A stretch of 15,245 nucleotides of DNA from Oscillospiraceae bacterium (GTDB lineage Bacteria > Bacillota_A > Clostridia > Oscillospirales > Oscillospiraceae). The stretch is from contig SVLG01000050.1 of the NCBI GenBank assembly GCA_015068055.1, positions 1-15,245 on the forward strand, in the 5' to 3' direction. This document shows, in pieces, positions 5,731-14,500 of this stretch (its first letter is position 1; each line of letters begins with the position of its first letter). Made by a program: the position numbers and the translations under genes. The notes below the pieces were generated by a model. It saw only the letters and a list, made by a program, of their open reading frames with translations, ran no database searches and had not been told where the DNA came from.

Positions 5731-6875
5731 TAGAGCCGACGGAAGTCCTCGCGGAGCTGTCGGTCCGGGATCTTTACCCAGAGGGGGACGCGGACGCTCA
5801 TCTGGCAGTCCAGCACGGTTTCCAGCTGCCAGGGCTCGTCAATGCGCAGACGCAGCATTTTTGCCTCGTCGGCAGCCTCTTCCGCCTCGTCATCGTAGTC
5901 CCCGGTGACGGGCAGGGAGACGATCTCGTCGTCCTTCAGGGCGGAAAAGTCCACCCACTTATACTCGCTGGCATAAAGCTCGACCGTGGGGGCGACTGCG
6001 GCCGGAGAAGGCCGGGCAGCCAGCGTTTCACTGATGGCGCGGATGTGGCTCTCGTCCGTGCCGCAGCAGCCGCCGATGAGAACGGCTCCCGCCTCTGCAA
6101 AGGAGAGGGCTGCTTCTGCCATGGTTTCCGGGGTGAGGTCGTAAACCATGCTGCCATTCTGCTCCACCGGGAAACCTGCGTTGGGCTTGGCCAGCAGCGG
6201 CAGAGAGGTCAGGGGACGAAGGTTTTCCAGAACCCTGCGCAGCACGTTAAAATCACTGACGCAGTTGAAGCCAAAGGCATCCACACCCATGGCCTCCAGA
6301 CTGATGAGCAGGGCCGTCGGGTCGCCGCCGCAGAGGCTGCGGCCGGTATTGCCCAGAGAAAAGCTTACCAGAACAGGCCTGTCGGATACGGCTTTCACGG
6401 CCTGTACGGCGGCGCGGGCTTCGCCCAGGGAAACCTGTGTCTCAATGCCGAAGTAGTCCACATCGGCTTCTTCCAGCGCGGCGGCCTGTTCGGTAAAGTT
6501 TCTGGTCAGTCGGCCAAACAGCTCCGTATCCACACCGCCCATGGCAAGGCCGCAGCTGGACATATCACCGGCGATGGCAGCCCGGTCATCGGCAGCCTTA
6601 CGGCTGAGCTCCACAAGGGCCAGGCAGTATTCCCGCACCCGGTCAGCAAGGCCGTGGTGACCGAGGCTGATGCGGTTGGCACCGAAGGTAGGAGCGTAAA
6701 GCGCCCGGCATCCGGCGGCGACATAGCGCCGCTGGACGTCCAGAATTGCCTCCGGGTGGGCGAGGATCCATCCCTCGCTGCAGACACCGGAGGGCATACC
6801 CCGCTTCTGGAGCTGAGTGCCTGTGGCACCGTCCAGAATCAGGGGTTCACGAAGGTCCTTGAAGGAGAAGGCCAT
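5703..6875 (-). CDS. Homocysteine S-methyltransferase family protein with an extra C-terminal domain
   Basis: This 390-residue protein has a homocysteine-binding TIM barrel (about residues 10-290). It starts with LDGATGTQL and carries the three zinc-binding cysteines of the family: Cys205 (GFNC) and Cys270-Cys271 (GGCCGT). They match Cys207, Cys272 and Cys273 of Thermotoga MetH. The family moves a methyl group to the zinc-bound thiolate of homocysteine to make methionine. No folate or cobalamin domains follow, so the donor is either a small methyl compound or a corrinoid protein encoded elsewhere. Residues from about 296 to 390 form an acidic tail region that I do not recognise. ATG 6875 lies one base after the argS stop, with GGAGA at the end of argS as SD. 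It is the last gene of the DUF1934-argS operon. Confidence 0.88.
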   Translation of the reverse strand: MAFSFKDLREPLILDGATGTQLQKRGMPSGVCSEGWILAHPEAILDVQRRYVAAGCRALYAPTFGANRISLGHHGLADRVREYCLALVELSRKAADDRAAIAGDMSSCGLAMGGVDTELFGRLTRNFTEQAAALEEADVDYFGIETQVSLGEARAAVQAVKAVSDRPVLVSFSLGNTGRSLCGGDPTALLISLEAMGVDAFGFNCVSDFNVLRRVLENLRPLTSLPLLAKPNAGFPVEQNGSMVYDLTPETMAEAALSFAEAGAVLIGGCCGTDESHIRAISETLAARPSPAAVAPTVELYASEYKWVDFSALKDDEIVSLPVTGDYDDEAEEAADEAKMLRLRIDEPWQLETVLDCQMSVRVPLWVKIPDRQLREDFRRLYHGKAKLEE

Positions 6876-6876
6876 C

Positions 6877-8628
6877 TTACATCTTCTCCGGGGCGGTAAC
6901 GCCCACGATGTTCAGGGAGACGGCCACGGCACTGCGCACGGCGGCGCAGAGAGCCAGACGGGCCGCCTTCACATCGGCCTCCGCCTCGCGGATGCGGCAG
7001 GCGTTGTAGAAGCGGTGGAAGCGGGCGGCCAGCTCCGTAACGTAGCGGTTGATGCGGCTGGGATCGTAGTCGCGGGCGGCCAGACGTACTTCTTCGGGCA
7101 GGGCAGAAAGCTGCTTGATGAGCTCGATCTCCTGCTCACTGTTGAGCAGGGCCACGTTTACGTCCTTCACGGCGGGCACAGCACTGCCTTCGGCGGCCAG
7201 AGCATTCAGCAGGGAGCAGATGCGGGCATGGGCGTACTGGACATAATAAACGGGGTTTTCGCTGTCCTGCCGGATGGCCAGATCCAGATCGAACTCCAGA
7301 TGGGTGTCGGGCTTGGCGTTGAAGAAGAAGCGACAGGCATCCACACCGATCTCATCCAGCAGGTCGTTGAGAGTCAGGGCCTTGCCGGAGCGCTTGGAGA
7401 CCTTGACGGTCTCGCCGTTGCGGGTGAGGCGCACCATCTGCATGATGAGGAAGTCCAGCTTGCGGCCCTCAAGACCCAGCTCGGGAGCGGTCATGGACTT
7501 TCCGAAGCGGATGGCGTGGCCGTGGTGGTCAGCACCCCAGACGTCGATGACGCGGTCGAAGTGACGCTCGATGAACTTATTGCGGTGATAGGCCACGTCC
7601 ACGGCATAGTAGGTGTAAAAGCCGTTGGAGCGGCGGAGAACCTCGTCCTTTTCGGCACCGAAGGCGGTGTTGTTGAGCCAGACGGCGCCGTCCTTTTCAT
7701 AGGTGTGACCGTGCCGGGTCAGAAGATCCACGGTCTCGGCCACATAGCCGCTCTTGTGGAGGTCGCTTTCCAGGAACCACTCGTCAAAGGTGATGCCGTA
7801 GCGCTTGAGATGCTCCTCCATCAGGGCGATGTTCTTGGGAATGCCATAGTTAATGAAGGCATCCTTGCGTTCTTCCTCGCTGAGGGCGAGATACTTGTCG
7901 CCGTCGCGCTCAATGATTTCCTGAGCCAGCTCCACGATGTCCAGACCGTGGTAGGCGTCCTCGGGGAAGCCTTCCCAGTCCTTGTCCTCGGCGCGGAGGG
8001 CGAGAATGCGCTCGTAATTCTGCTGCACATTGCCGTCGCCGCTGAGGAGTTCGCGGTAGCGCTCGTCGATGCTGCGGCCGAACTTGTCCACCTGGTTGCC
8101 GGCGTCGTTAACATAGAACTCACGCCAGACGTCCGCACCGTCCATGTCCAGCAGGGTGGCCAGCGTGTCACCCAGAACACCGCCGCGGGCATTACCGATG
8201 GTCATGGGGCCGGTGGGGTTGGCAGAGACAAACTCCACCATGACCTTCTCACCGCTGCGCTTCTCGTTGCGGCCGTAATTCATCCCCTCGCTCTCCACCG
8301 CGGCGAGAACGTCGGCGTACCAGCGGTCAGAGAGGCGGAAGTTCAGGAAGCCGGGACCGGCGATTTCGGCGGAGGAGAAGTAGCTCCCTTCCAGATTCAG
8401 GTGATTTACCAGCGTTTCGGCAATCTTGCGGGGGGGCATGCGCAGCGTCTTGGCACCGGCCATGGCATGGTTGGCCGCATAGTCACCGTTGCGGCTGTCC
8501 TTGGGGATCTCCACGCCGCCGCGAAGCGCGGCACCTTCGGGGAACTCGCCGGCAGCAGCGGCAGCACTGCAGGCACTCTGGAGCAGCTCATCGATCTGAG
8601 CCTTTGCTTTTTCGATCAAATTGGCCAT
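6877..8628 (-). CDS. argS: Arginyl-tRNA synthetase
   Basis: This 583-residue class I synthetase charges tRNA-Arg with arginine. It has an N-terminal Arg-tRNA synthetase additional domain (about 1-100). The catalytic domain contains SANPTGPMTIGNARGG (135-150), the region FVNDAG-like FYVNDAGNQ, GADHHGH and the KMSK-equivalent KVSKRSG (409-415). A C-terminal DALR anticodon-binding helical domain ends in the typical VGVTAPEKM. The HIGH motif is altered to Thr143-Ile-Gly-Asn146, with both histidines missing. ATG 8628 is preceded by TAGGAGA. The gene overlaps the DUF1934 gene by 13 bases and is followed after one base by the homocysteine methyltransferase gene. This is the only argS seen here; whether the genome has another cannot be known. 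Confidence 0.96.
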   Translation of the reverse strand: MANLIEKAKAQIDELLQSACSAAAAAGEFPEGAALRGGVEIPKDSRNGDYAANHAMAGAKTLRMPPRKIAETLVNHLNLEGSYFSSAEIAGPGFLNFRLSDRWYADVLAAVESEGMNYGRNEKRSGEKVMVEFVSANPTGPMTIGNARGGVLGDTLATLLDMDGADVWREFYVNDAGNQVDKFGRSIDERYRELLSGDGNVQQNYERILALRAEDKDWEGFPEDAYHGLDIVELAQEIIERDGDKYLALSEEERKDAFINYGIPKNIALMEEHLKRYGITFDEWFLESDLHKSGYVAETVDLLTRHGHTYEKDGAVWLNNTAFGAEKDEVLRRSNGFYTYYAVDVAYHRNKFIERHFDRVIDVWGADHHGHAIRFGKSMTAPELGLEGRKLDFLIMQMVRLTRNGETVKVSKRSGKALTLNDLLDEIGVDACRFFFNAKPDTHLEFDLDLAIRQDSENPVYYVQYAHARICSLLNALAAEGSAVPAVKDVNVALLNSEQEIELIKQLSALPEEVRLAARDYDPSRINRYVTELAARFHRFYNACRIREAEADVKAARLALCAAVRSAVAVSLNIVGVTAPEKM

Positions 8629-9074
8629 CTTACATCTCCTATATGACTTTTTTCAGTTTCCTTGACAAAAATGTGGAAGCGGTTGCGGCCCACCACGGAG
8701 TTTTCCATGTCGATGGTGTAGTCGATTTGCATATAACCGCCATGCTCATTGAGAGCGCACTGGACGCGGTTGGTGTTGATTCCCATGGTGGCAGCGCCGA
8801 AGGGTGTTTCGTAGAGGAAGAAGTGCTTCTGTCCCTCCTGAAAAACCATCTGGGCGTTGACGCCGCCTTTGCGCTCCAGCTCTACCCGCTTGGGCTGCAC
8901 AGTGAAGGTGGTCTGGGTGCCATCCATGCCGGTAAGCTCCGTTTCCTGGTAGCTGAGGCAGATTTTATCCCGCTCCACGCCGTACTGACCCTGGGTTACC
9001 ATCTCAATGGCCTGGGGGCCATTCTGGCCCTGCTGGACACCGGTGATGGAAATCACCACGTCTTTCATGATCAT
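8616..9074 (-). CDS. DUF1934 (YwiB-like) beta-barrel protein
   Basis: This 152-residue cytoplasmic protein matches the DUF1934 family, a small calycin-like beta barrel whose role is unknown. Visible family traits are the opening KDVVISITG, the CLSYQETELTGMDGTQTTF strand pair, the PFGAATMGI segment and the closing alternating strands LNEHGGYMQIDYTIDM. In Bacillus subtilis the relative ywiB also lies just upstream of argS, so the position supports the call. ATG 9074 follows an AAGGGGG stretch at suitable distance; a second ATG at 9068 lies further from it. The stop codon lies inside the argS start region (13-base overlap). It is the first gene of the operon. Confidence 0.87.
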   Translation of the reverse strand: MIMKDVVISITGVQQGQNGPQAIEMVTQGQYGVERDKICLSYQETELTGMDGTQTTFTVQPKRVELERKGGVNAQMVFQEGQKHFFLYETPFGAATMGINTNRVQCALNEHGGYMQIDYTIDMENSVVGRNRFHIFVKETEKSHIGDVRWPI

Positions 9075-9106
9075 ATTGGGCTTGCCCCCTTTCCTTTAAC
9101 CAATAA

Positions 9107-9135
9107 ATTATATGATAATCCGGCACATATTACAA
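9107..9135 (-). promoter_or_regulatory. Promoter of the DUF1934-argS operon
   Basis: On the minus strand TTGTAA (9130-9135) and a perfect TATAAT (9107-9112) are spaced by 17 bases. Transcription should begin near 9100, about 26 bases before the DUF1934 ATG. The -35 box fits the consensus at four of six positions. Confidence 0.72.
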
Positions 9136-9159
9136 GGGAAAATTTCCATGCCAAACCAG

Positions 9160-9188
9160 TGGAAAAGTGAAAACATATATGCTATAAT
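9160..9188 (+). promoter_or_regulatory. Promoter of the unknown protein and FAD protein genes
   Basis: TGGAAA (9160-9165) and a perfect TATAAT (9183-9188) are spaced by 17 bases. The start point would be near 9195, only 12-21 bases before the candidate start codons. It diverges from the DUF1934-argS promoter; the two -35 boxes are 24 bases apart. Confidence 0.7.
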
Positions 9189-9206
9189 AAAGTTTTGGAA
9201 AGGTAG

Positions 9207-9623
9207 GTGGATGCGTTGACAATTGAGCTTACGGAGAAGGAATTCCGGAGACTGCTGGATATGGTTTACATCGGCAACTGGATTCTGAACTCCTGCCGGG
9301 ATAATGATCGCTTTGAAGATTATGACCTGTTGGAAGAAAAGCTTTTTGCCCTCTGCCCGGAGCATGGGATGCGTTCGCTGGTGCAGCGCTGGCGGGGGAG
9401 AAGCTATCCGTCCAGAGCCTTCGAGGAGGGAGGCATCCACGAGGCTATTGCGGATTATGAAGACGCGGTGTTTTATGACATTCTGGCCGAGGAACTTTCC
9501 CGCCGGGATATGGACGCCGAGCGCATTCCGCAGGAGGATATGGATGAACTGAGCCGCCGTATGGAGGAGTACTATACGGAGTTTGAAGAAAACGGCATTG
9601 AAAATATAAAGGTGGAGAATTGA
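9207..9623 (+). CDS. Unknown acidic protein, 138 aa
   Basis: I do not recognise this protein. It is 138 residues, predicted soluble and largely helical. It has no signal peptide or membrane segment, and it is rich in Glu and Asp towards the C terminus (for example ELSRRMEEYYTEFEEN). A Cys pair (Cys33 and Cys50 by the GTG start) and aromatic residues are scattered without a known motif. The start is uncertain: GTG 9207 is used here, but TTG 9216 has the better spacing from AGGTGG at 9205-9210. An ATG at 9211 is out of frame and stops at once. It is followed after three bases by the FAD protein gene and should be co-transcribed with it. Codon use resembles the neighbours, so it is probably a real gene. 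Confidence 0.78.
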   Translation: MDALTIELTEKEFRRLLDMVYIGNWILNSCRDNDRFEDYDLLEEKLFALCPEHGMRSLVQRWRGRSYPSRAFEEGGIHEAIADYEDAVFYDILAEELSRRDMDAERIPQEDMDELSRRMEEYYTEFEENGIENIKVEN

Positions 9624-9626
9624 GCC

Positions 9627-11039
9627 ATGTATACCAACGAAAGCAAACGCGGTGTTCTCATCATTGGAGCGGGCCCTGCGGGTATTTTTACCGCACTGGA
9701 ACTGCGTCGCCGGGGTTATACCGGTAAAGTAACGCTGGCGGAGAAGGGCCGCGCCGTGGAAAAGCGGCGCTGCCCCAAGGAGCAGACCGGCCGCTGTGTC
9801 AACTGCAAGCCCTACTGCCACATTACCACGGGTTTTTCCGGTGCGGGAGCCTTTTCCGACGGGAAACTGTCCCTGTCTACTGAGGTGGGCGGCGATCTGC
9901 CGCAGCTGGTGGGCGTAAATCTTGCGCAGGATACCATTCACTACGCGGACAGCATCTATCTGGAATTTGGCGCGGATACCCATGTGGAGGGCGTTTCCGA
10001 CCCGCTGAAGGTTCGGGACATTCGCCGCCGGGCTATCCAGGCGGGCCTGAAGCTGGTGGATTGTCCCATTCGTCATATGGGTACCGAGAAGGCTCAGAGC
10101 ATCTATTACGCCATTGAGCAATGGCTTATGGAACACGAGGTGGAACTGCTTTTTGAGCATGAGTGCGTGGATTTGCTGCTGGATGGGGATCACTGTCGGG
10201 GCGCCATCCTCTCCGACGGAAAACGGGAATTTGAGATCCGGGCGGAGCATACCGTAGTGGCTACCGGCCGCCGGGGTGCGGATTGGCTGGAAAGCCTTTG
10301 TGCCGAGCATGGCATTGCCCATCAGCCGGGTACCGTGGATATCGGCGTCCGTGTGGAGGTCCGCAACGAGGTCATGGAGATGGTCAATGAGGTGCTCTAT
10401 GAGTCCAAACTCATCGGTTATCCCGCCCCCTTTAAGAATAAGGTACGTACTTTCTGCCAGAACCCCGGCGGCTTTGTGTCTCAGGAGAACTACGATAACG
10501 GCCTCGCTGTGGTCAACGGTCACTCCTACAAGGAACGCAAGAGCGAGAACACCAATCTGGCCATCCTTTGCTCCCATAATTTTTCCACCCCCTTCAATCA
10601 GCCCATTGCCTATGCCCAGAAGGTGGGTGAACTGACCAATATGCTGGCCAACGGTCAGATTCTGGTCCAGCGCTACGGTGACATTCTGGACGGAAAGCGC
10701 ACCTGGGATAAGGAACTGGCCCAGTCCAACGTCCGGCCTACGCTCCCGGATGCTGTGGCCGGTGATATTACCGCCGCCATGCCCTACCGGGCCATGACCA
10801 ATATTATCAACTTCATCAAGGCCGTGGACGAAGTGGTGCCTGGCTTTGCCTCCTATGAGACGCTGCTCTACTCCCCGGAACTGAAGTTTTACTCCAACCG
10901 CATAAAAATGGACGAAAACTTCAACACCAACATCGCCGGACTCCACTGTCTGGGTGACTCCTCCGGCTGGACCCGGGGCCTTATGATGGCCAGCGTCATG
11001 GGTGTGCTCATGGGCCGCTGCATCGCCGCGGAGAAATAA
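9627..11039 (+). CDS. FAD-dependent oxidoreductase of the COG2509 type
   Basis: This 470-residue flavoprotein has an N-terminal Rossmann motif IGAGPAG (13-19). It then has a cysteine cluster Cys49, Cys57, Cys60 and Cys64, followed by the segment GFSGAGAFSDGKLS. A second nucleotide-binding region is seen around VVATGRRGADW. The C terminus has the FAD-closing motif GLHCLGDSSGWTRGLMMASVMG. This pattern belongs to the uncharacterised FAD-dependent dehydrogenases of COG2509; the substrate is unknown. The four cysteines may bind an iron-sulfur cluster or act as redox thiols, which is inference. ATG 9627 lies three bases after the upstream stop, with GGTGGAG as SD. It ends at a strong terminator that overlaps the spoVAC ribosome-binding site. 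Confidence 0.87.
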   Translation: MYTNESKRGVLIIGAGPAGIFTALELRRRGYTGKVTLAEKGRAVEKRRCPKEQTGRCVNCKPYCHITTGFSGAGAFSDGKLSLSTEVGGDLPQLVGVNLAQDTIHYADSIYLEFGADTHVEGVSDPLKVRDIRRRAIQAGLKLVDCPIRHMGTEKAQSIYYAIEQWLMEHEVELLFEHECVDLLLDGDHCRGAILSDGKREFEIRAEHTVVATGRRGADWLESLCAEHGIAHQPGTVDIGVRVEVRNEVMEMVNEVLYESKLIGYPAPFKNKVRTFCQNPGGFVSQENYDNGLAVVNGHSYKERKSENTNLAILCSHNFSTPFNQPIAYAQKVGELTNMLANGQILVQRYGDILDGKRTWDKELAQSNVRPTLPDAVAGDITAAMPYRAMTNIINFIKAVDEVVPGFASYETLLYSPELKFYSNRIKMDENFNTNIAGLHCLGDSSGWTRGLMMASVMGVLMGRCIAAEK

Positions 11040-11043
11040 GAAT

Positions 11044-11085
11044 AAAAAACACCTCTCCGGTAAAACTTACGGAGAGGTGTTTTTT
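11044..11085. terminator. Terminator after the FAD protein gene, containing the spoVAC SD
   Basis: ACACCTCTCC (11049-11058) pairs with GGAGAGGTGT (11071-11080), extended by GTAA/TTAC around a bulged G and a 3-nt loop. An A-run precedes the stem and six T residues follow (11080-11085). The 3' arm contains GGAGAGGTG (11071-11079), which ends eight bases before the spoVAC ATG. Confidence 0.9.
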
Positions 11086-11087
11086 CT

Positions 11088-11525
11088 ATGAAAATGAGCA
11101 ATGCGGAATACAATGAATATATAAAGAAGCATCAGCCACCTTCCCCCATGGGCATGGATGTACTGCGGGCCTTTCTGGTGGGCGGGCTGATCTGCGCTCT
11201 GGGGCAGGGCCTGTCGGAGCTTTACGGTCAGTGGCTGAGCGAGGAGGAGAGCGGGACGCTGGTGAGTGTGACGCTGATTTTCCTCGGTGCGCTGCTGACG
11301 GGGCTGGGGGTCTATGACGACATGGCCCGTTTCTCCGGCGCGGGGACACTGGTGCCCATTACCGGCTTTGCCAACGCCATGGTATCGCCGGCGCTGGAAT
11401 TTAAGCACGAGGGGCTTATCACCGGTACCGCCAGCAAGATGTTCACCATCGCCGGGCCGGTGATCGTCTACGGCACGGTGGCCAGTGTATTGTACGGAGT
11501 GGTGTACTGGTTGCTGTACAGATAA
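11088..11525 (+). CDS. spoVAC: Stage V sporulation protein AC
   Basis: This 145-residue membrane protein is SpoVAC. In Bacillus it is a subunit of the SpoVA channel that moves calcium-dipicolinate across the inner spore membrane during spore formation and germination. Family features are the membrane segment FLVGGLICALGQGL, the motif GVYDDMARFSGAGTLVPITGF with NAMVSPALEFKHEG, and the closing hydrophobic IAGPVIVYGTVASVLYGVVYW. ATG 11088 is chosen for its SD, GGAGAGGTG, eight bases upstream; ATG 11094 is less well placed. The SD sits in the preceding terminator stem. The usual partners spoVAD and spoVAE do not follow; the gene is bounded by a second terminator. No promoter was recognised; a forespore sigma-G promoter would be expected. 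Confidence 0.92.
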   Translation: MKMSNAEYNEYIKKHQPPSPMGMDVLRAFLVGGLICALGQGLSELYGQWLSEEESGTLVSVTLIFLGALLTGLGVYDDMARFSGAGTLVPITGFANAMVSPALEFKHEGLITGTASKMFTIAGPVIVYGTVASVLYGVVYWLLYR

Positions 11526-11557
11526 AAAACACCCGGGTCGTAAGACCCGGGTGTTTT
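11525..11557. terminator. Bidirectional terminator between spoVAC and PFOR
   Basis: The perfect stem ACACCCGGGTC (11529-11539) with 11544-11554, loop GTAA, is flanked by an A-run and four T residues. It lies between two converging genes and starts at the spoVAC stop codon. Confidence 0.92.
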
Positions 11558-11568
11558 AATGCATTGGA

Positions 11569-14500
11569 TTATTCGTAGAGAGCCTTCAGCTTGAGCAGGT
11601 GCTCGTAGCGAGCCTTGGCAGCTTCTTCGTTCTTGGCGAAGAGAACTTCGGCTCTCTCGGGGAACTCGGTGATCAGGCGGGCGTAACGGGCTTCGTTCTT
11701 CAGGAAGTCCTGATAGCCGCCCTTGGGCTCCTTGGAGTCGAGGGTGAAGGGCTTCTCAGCGCCGGGATTGTAACGGAACAGGTTCCAGTAGCCGCACTCG
11801 ACGGCCTTCTTCATCTCGGTCTGGCAGTTGGCCATGCCGCCCTTGATGGAGTGCATCTCGCAGGGGCTGTAGCCGATGATGAGGGAGGGGCCGTGCCAGG
11901 CTTCGGCTTCCTTGATGGCCTTCAGGGTCTGGGCCATGTTGGCGCCCATAGCGACCTGAGCCACGTAGACGTAGCCGTAAGTCATGGCGATGTCAGCCAG
12001 AGACTTGCTCTTGATTTCCTTACCGGCAGCGGCGAACTGAGCGACCTGGCCCAGGTTGGAGGCCTTGGAGGCCTGACCGCCGGTGTTGGAGTAAACCTCG
12101 GTGTTGAAGACGAAGACATTCACATCTTCGCCGGAGGCCAGGACGTGGTCCAGACCGCCGAAGCCGATGTCGAAGGCCCAGCCGTCGCCGCCGAAGATCC
12201 AGACGGACTTCTTGCCGAGGTAATCCTTGCCCTCGACGACTTCCTTAGCCAGAGCGCAGGCCTCGCACTCGCACTCACCGCGCTGAGCCAGGACGGCCTC
12301 GCAGGCGGCAACGAGCTTCTCGGCGGCGGCGGTGTTCTTCTCGCCGTCGTCGTAGGTGGCCAGGTACTCTTCCGCGGCAGCAGCGATGGCCTCGTCGACG
12401 TACTCGACAGCCTTCAGCTCCTTGACCTTGGCGGCGTACTTCTCGCGCAGGGTCTTCTGGCCCAGGTAGATGCCGAAGCCGTTCTCGGCGTTGTCCTCAA
12501 AGAGGGAGTTGGCCCAGGCAACACCCTTGCCCTTGCTGTTCTTGCAGTAGGGAGAGGTGGCAGCGGGACCGCCCCAGATGGAGGAGCAGCCGGTGGCGTT
12601 GGAGATGTACATACGATCGCCGAAGAGCTGGGTCACGAGACGGGCGTAGCTGGTCTCGGCGCAGCCGGCGCAGGAGCCGGAGAACTCCAGATAGGGCTTG
12701 AGGTACTGAGACTTGATGACATTGTCGGTGCCGGCAACGTCGGCCTTGACGGTGACGTCCTTGACCATGTAGTCGAAGACGGGCTGCTCATGCAGCTGGC
12801 TCTCCTGAGAAACCATGACCAGAGACTTGGTGGGGCAGACGCTCACGCAGACGCCGCAGCCCATGCAGTCCATGGGGCTGATGGCGAGGGCGTACTGATA
12901 CTTGCCCTTGGAGAGCTTGTGAGCGACCTTCTTGGTCTGCTCGGGAGCAGCAGCGACTTCTTCCTCGGTGAGGACGAAGGGACGGATGGTGGCGTGGGGG
13001 CAGACGTAGGCGCACTGGTTGCACTGGGCGCAGGTCTCGGCCTTCCACTCGGGGACGGTGACGGAAACGCCGCGCTTCTCGTAAGCGGCAGCGCCGTGCT
13101 CGAAGGTGCCGTCGGCGTAGTCCACGAAGGTGCTGACGGGCAGGCTGTCGCCGTTCATGCGGCTGACGGGCTCGAGAATGTTCTTGACCATCTGGACGGT
13201 CTTGGCGGGGCCTTCCAGCTTGGCCTCAACAACGGCGTCCTCGGCGGTAGCCCAGTCGGCGGGCACGTCGATCTTCACGTAAGCGGTGGCGCCGGCGTCG
13301 ATGGCGGCCCAGTTCTTCTCAACGACGTCCATGCCCTTCTTCATGTAGGACTTCTTGGCGGCATCCTTCATGTACTGGAGAGCCTCAGCCTCGGGCAGAA
13401 CCTTGGCCAGGGAGAAGAAAGCGGACTGCAGGATGGTGTTGGTGCGCTTGCCCATGCCAACCTTCTGAGCCAGGTCGATGGCGTTGATGGTGTAGAGCTG
13501 GACGTTGTTGCGGGCGATGTAACGCTTGGCTTCGGCGTTCAGGTGGTGGCTGAGCTCCTCAGCGTTCCACTGGCAGTTGATCATGAACACGCCGCCGGGC
13601 TTGACGTCCTGCACCATGGGGAAGCCCTTCACGATGTAGGAGGGGTTGTGGCAGGCCACGAAGTCGGCCTTGGAGATGTAGTAGGGGCTCTTGATGGGCT
13701 TGTCGCCGAAACGCAGGTGGCTGATGGTCACGCCGCCGGTCTTCTTGGAGTCATACTGGAAGTAGGACTGGATGTACTTGTCGGTGTGGTCGCCGATGAT
13801 CTTGGTGGAGTTCTTGTTGGCGCCGACGGTGCCGTCACCGCCCAGACCCCAGAACTTGCACTCGATGGTGCCTTCGGCAGCGGTGTTGGGAGTCTCTTCC
13901 TTGCTCATCTCGGGCAGAGACAGGAAGGTGACGTCGTCCACGATGCCGACGGTGAAGAGGCGCTTGGGCTCGGCCTTCTTCAGCTCTTCGTACACGGCGA
14001 AGATGGAGGAGGGAGGAGTATCCTTGGAGCTCAGACCGTAGCGGCCGCCGATGATGCTGGCCTGACGGCCGGCGTTGGCGAAAGCGGTCACGACGTCCAG
14101 GTACAGGGGCTCGCCCTGAGCGCCGGGCTCCTTGGTGCGGTCCAGAACGGCGATGCTCTTGGCGGTCTCGGGGATGGCGGCCAGCAGCTTGTCAGCGCGG
14201 AAGGGACGGTACAGACGGACCTTCACGAGGCCGACCTTCTCGCCCTGAGCGGTCAGGTAGTCGATGACTTCCTCGGCCACGTCGCAGATGGAGCCCATAG
14301 CGATGATGACGCGGTCAGCATCGGGAGCGCCGTAGTAGTTGAAGAGCTGGTAGTTGGTGCCGAGCTTGGCGTTAACCTTGGCCATGTTGGCTTCCACGAT
14401 CTCGGGCAGAGCGTCGTAGTACTTGTTGGAAGCCTCACGATGCTGGAAGAAGATGTCGCCGTTCTCGTGGGAACCGCGCATGACGGGGTGCTCGGGGTTG

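Noticed and set aside
9108..10946. Open frame of 612 codons on the minus strand opposite the FAD protein and the unknown protein
   Set aside because: It is antisense to a clear FAD family protein, without motifs or SD.
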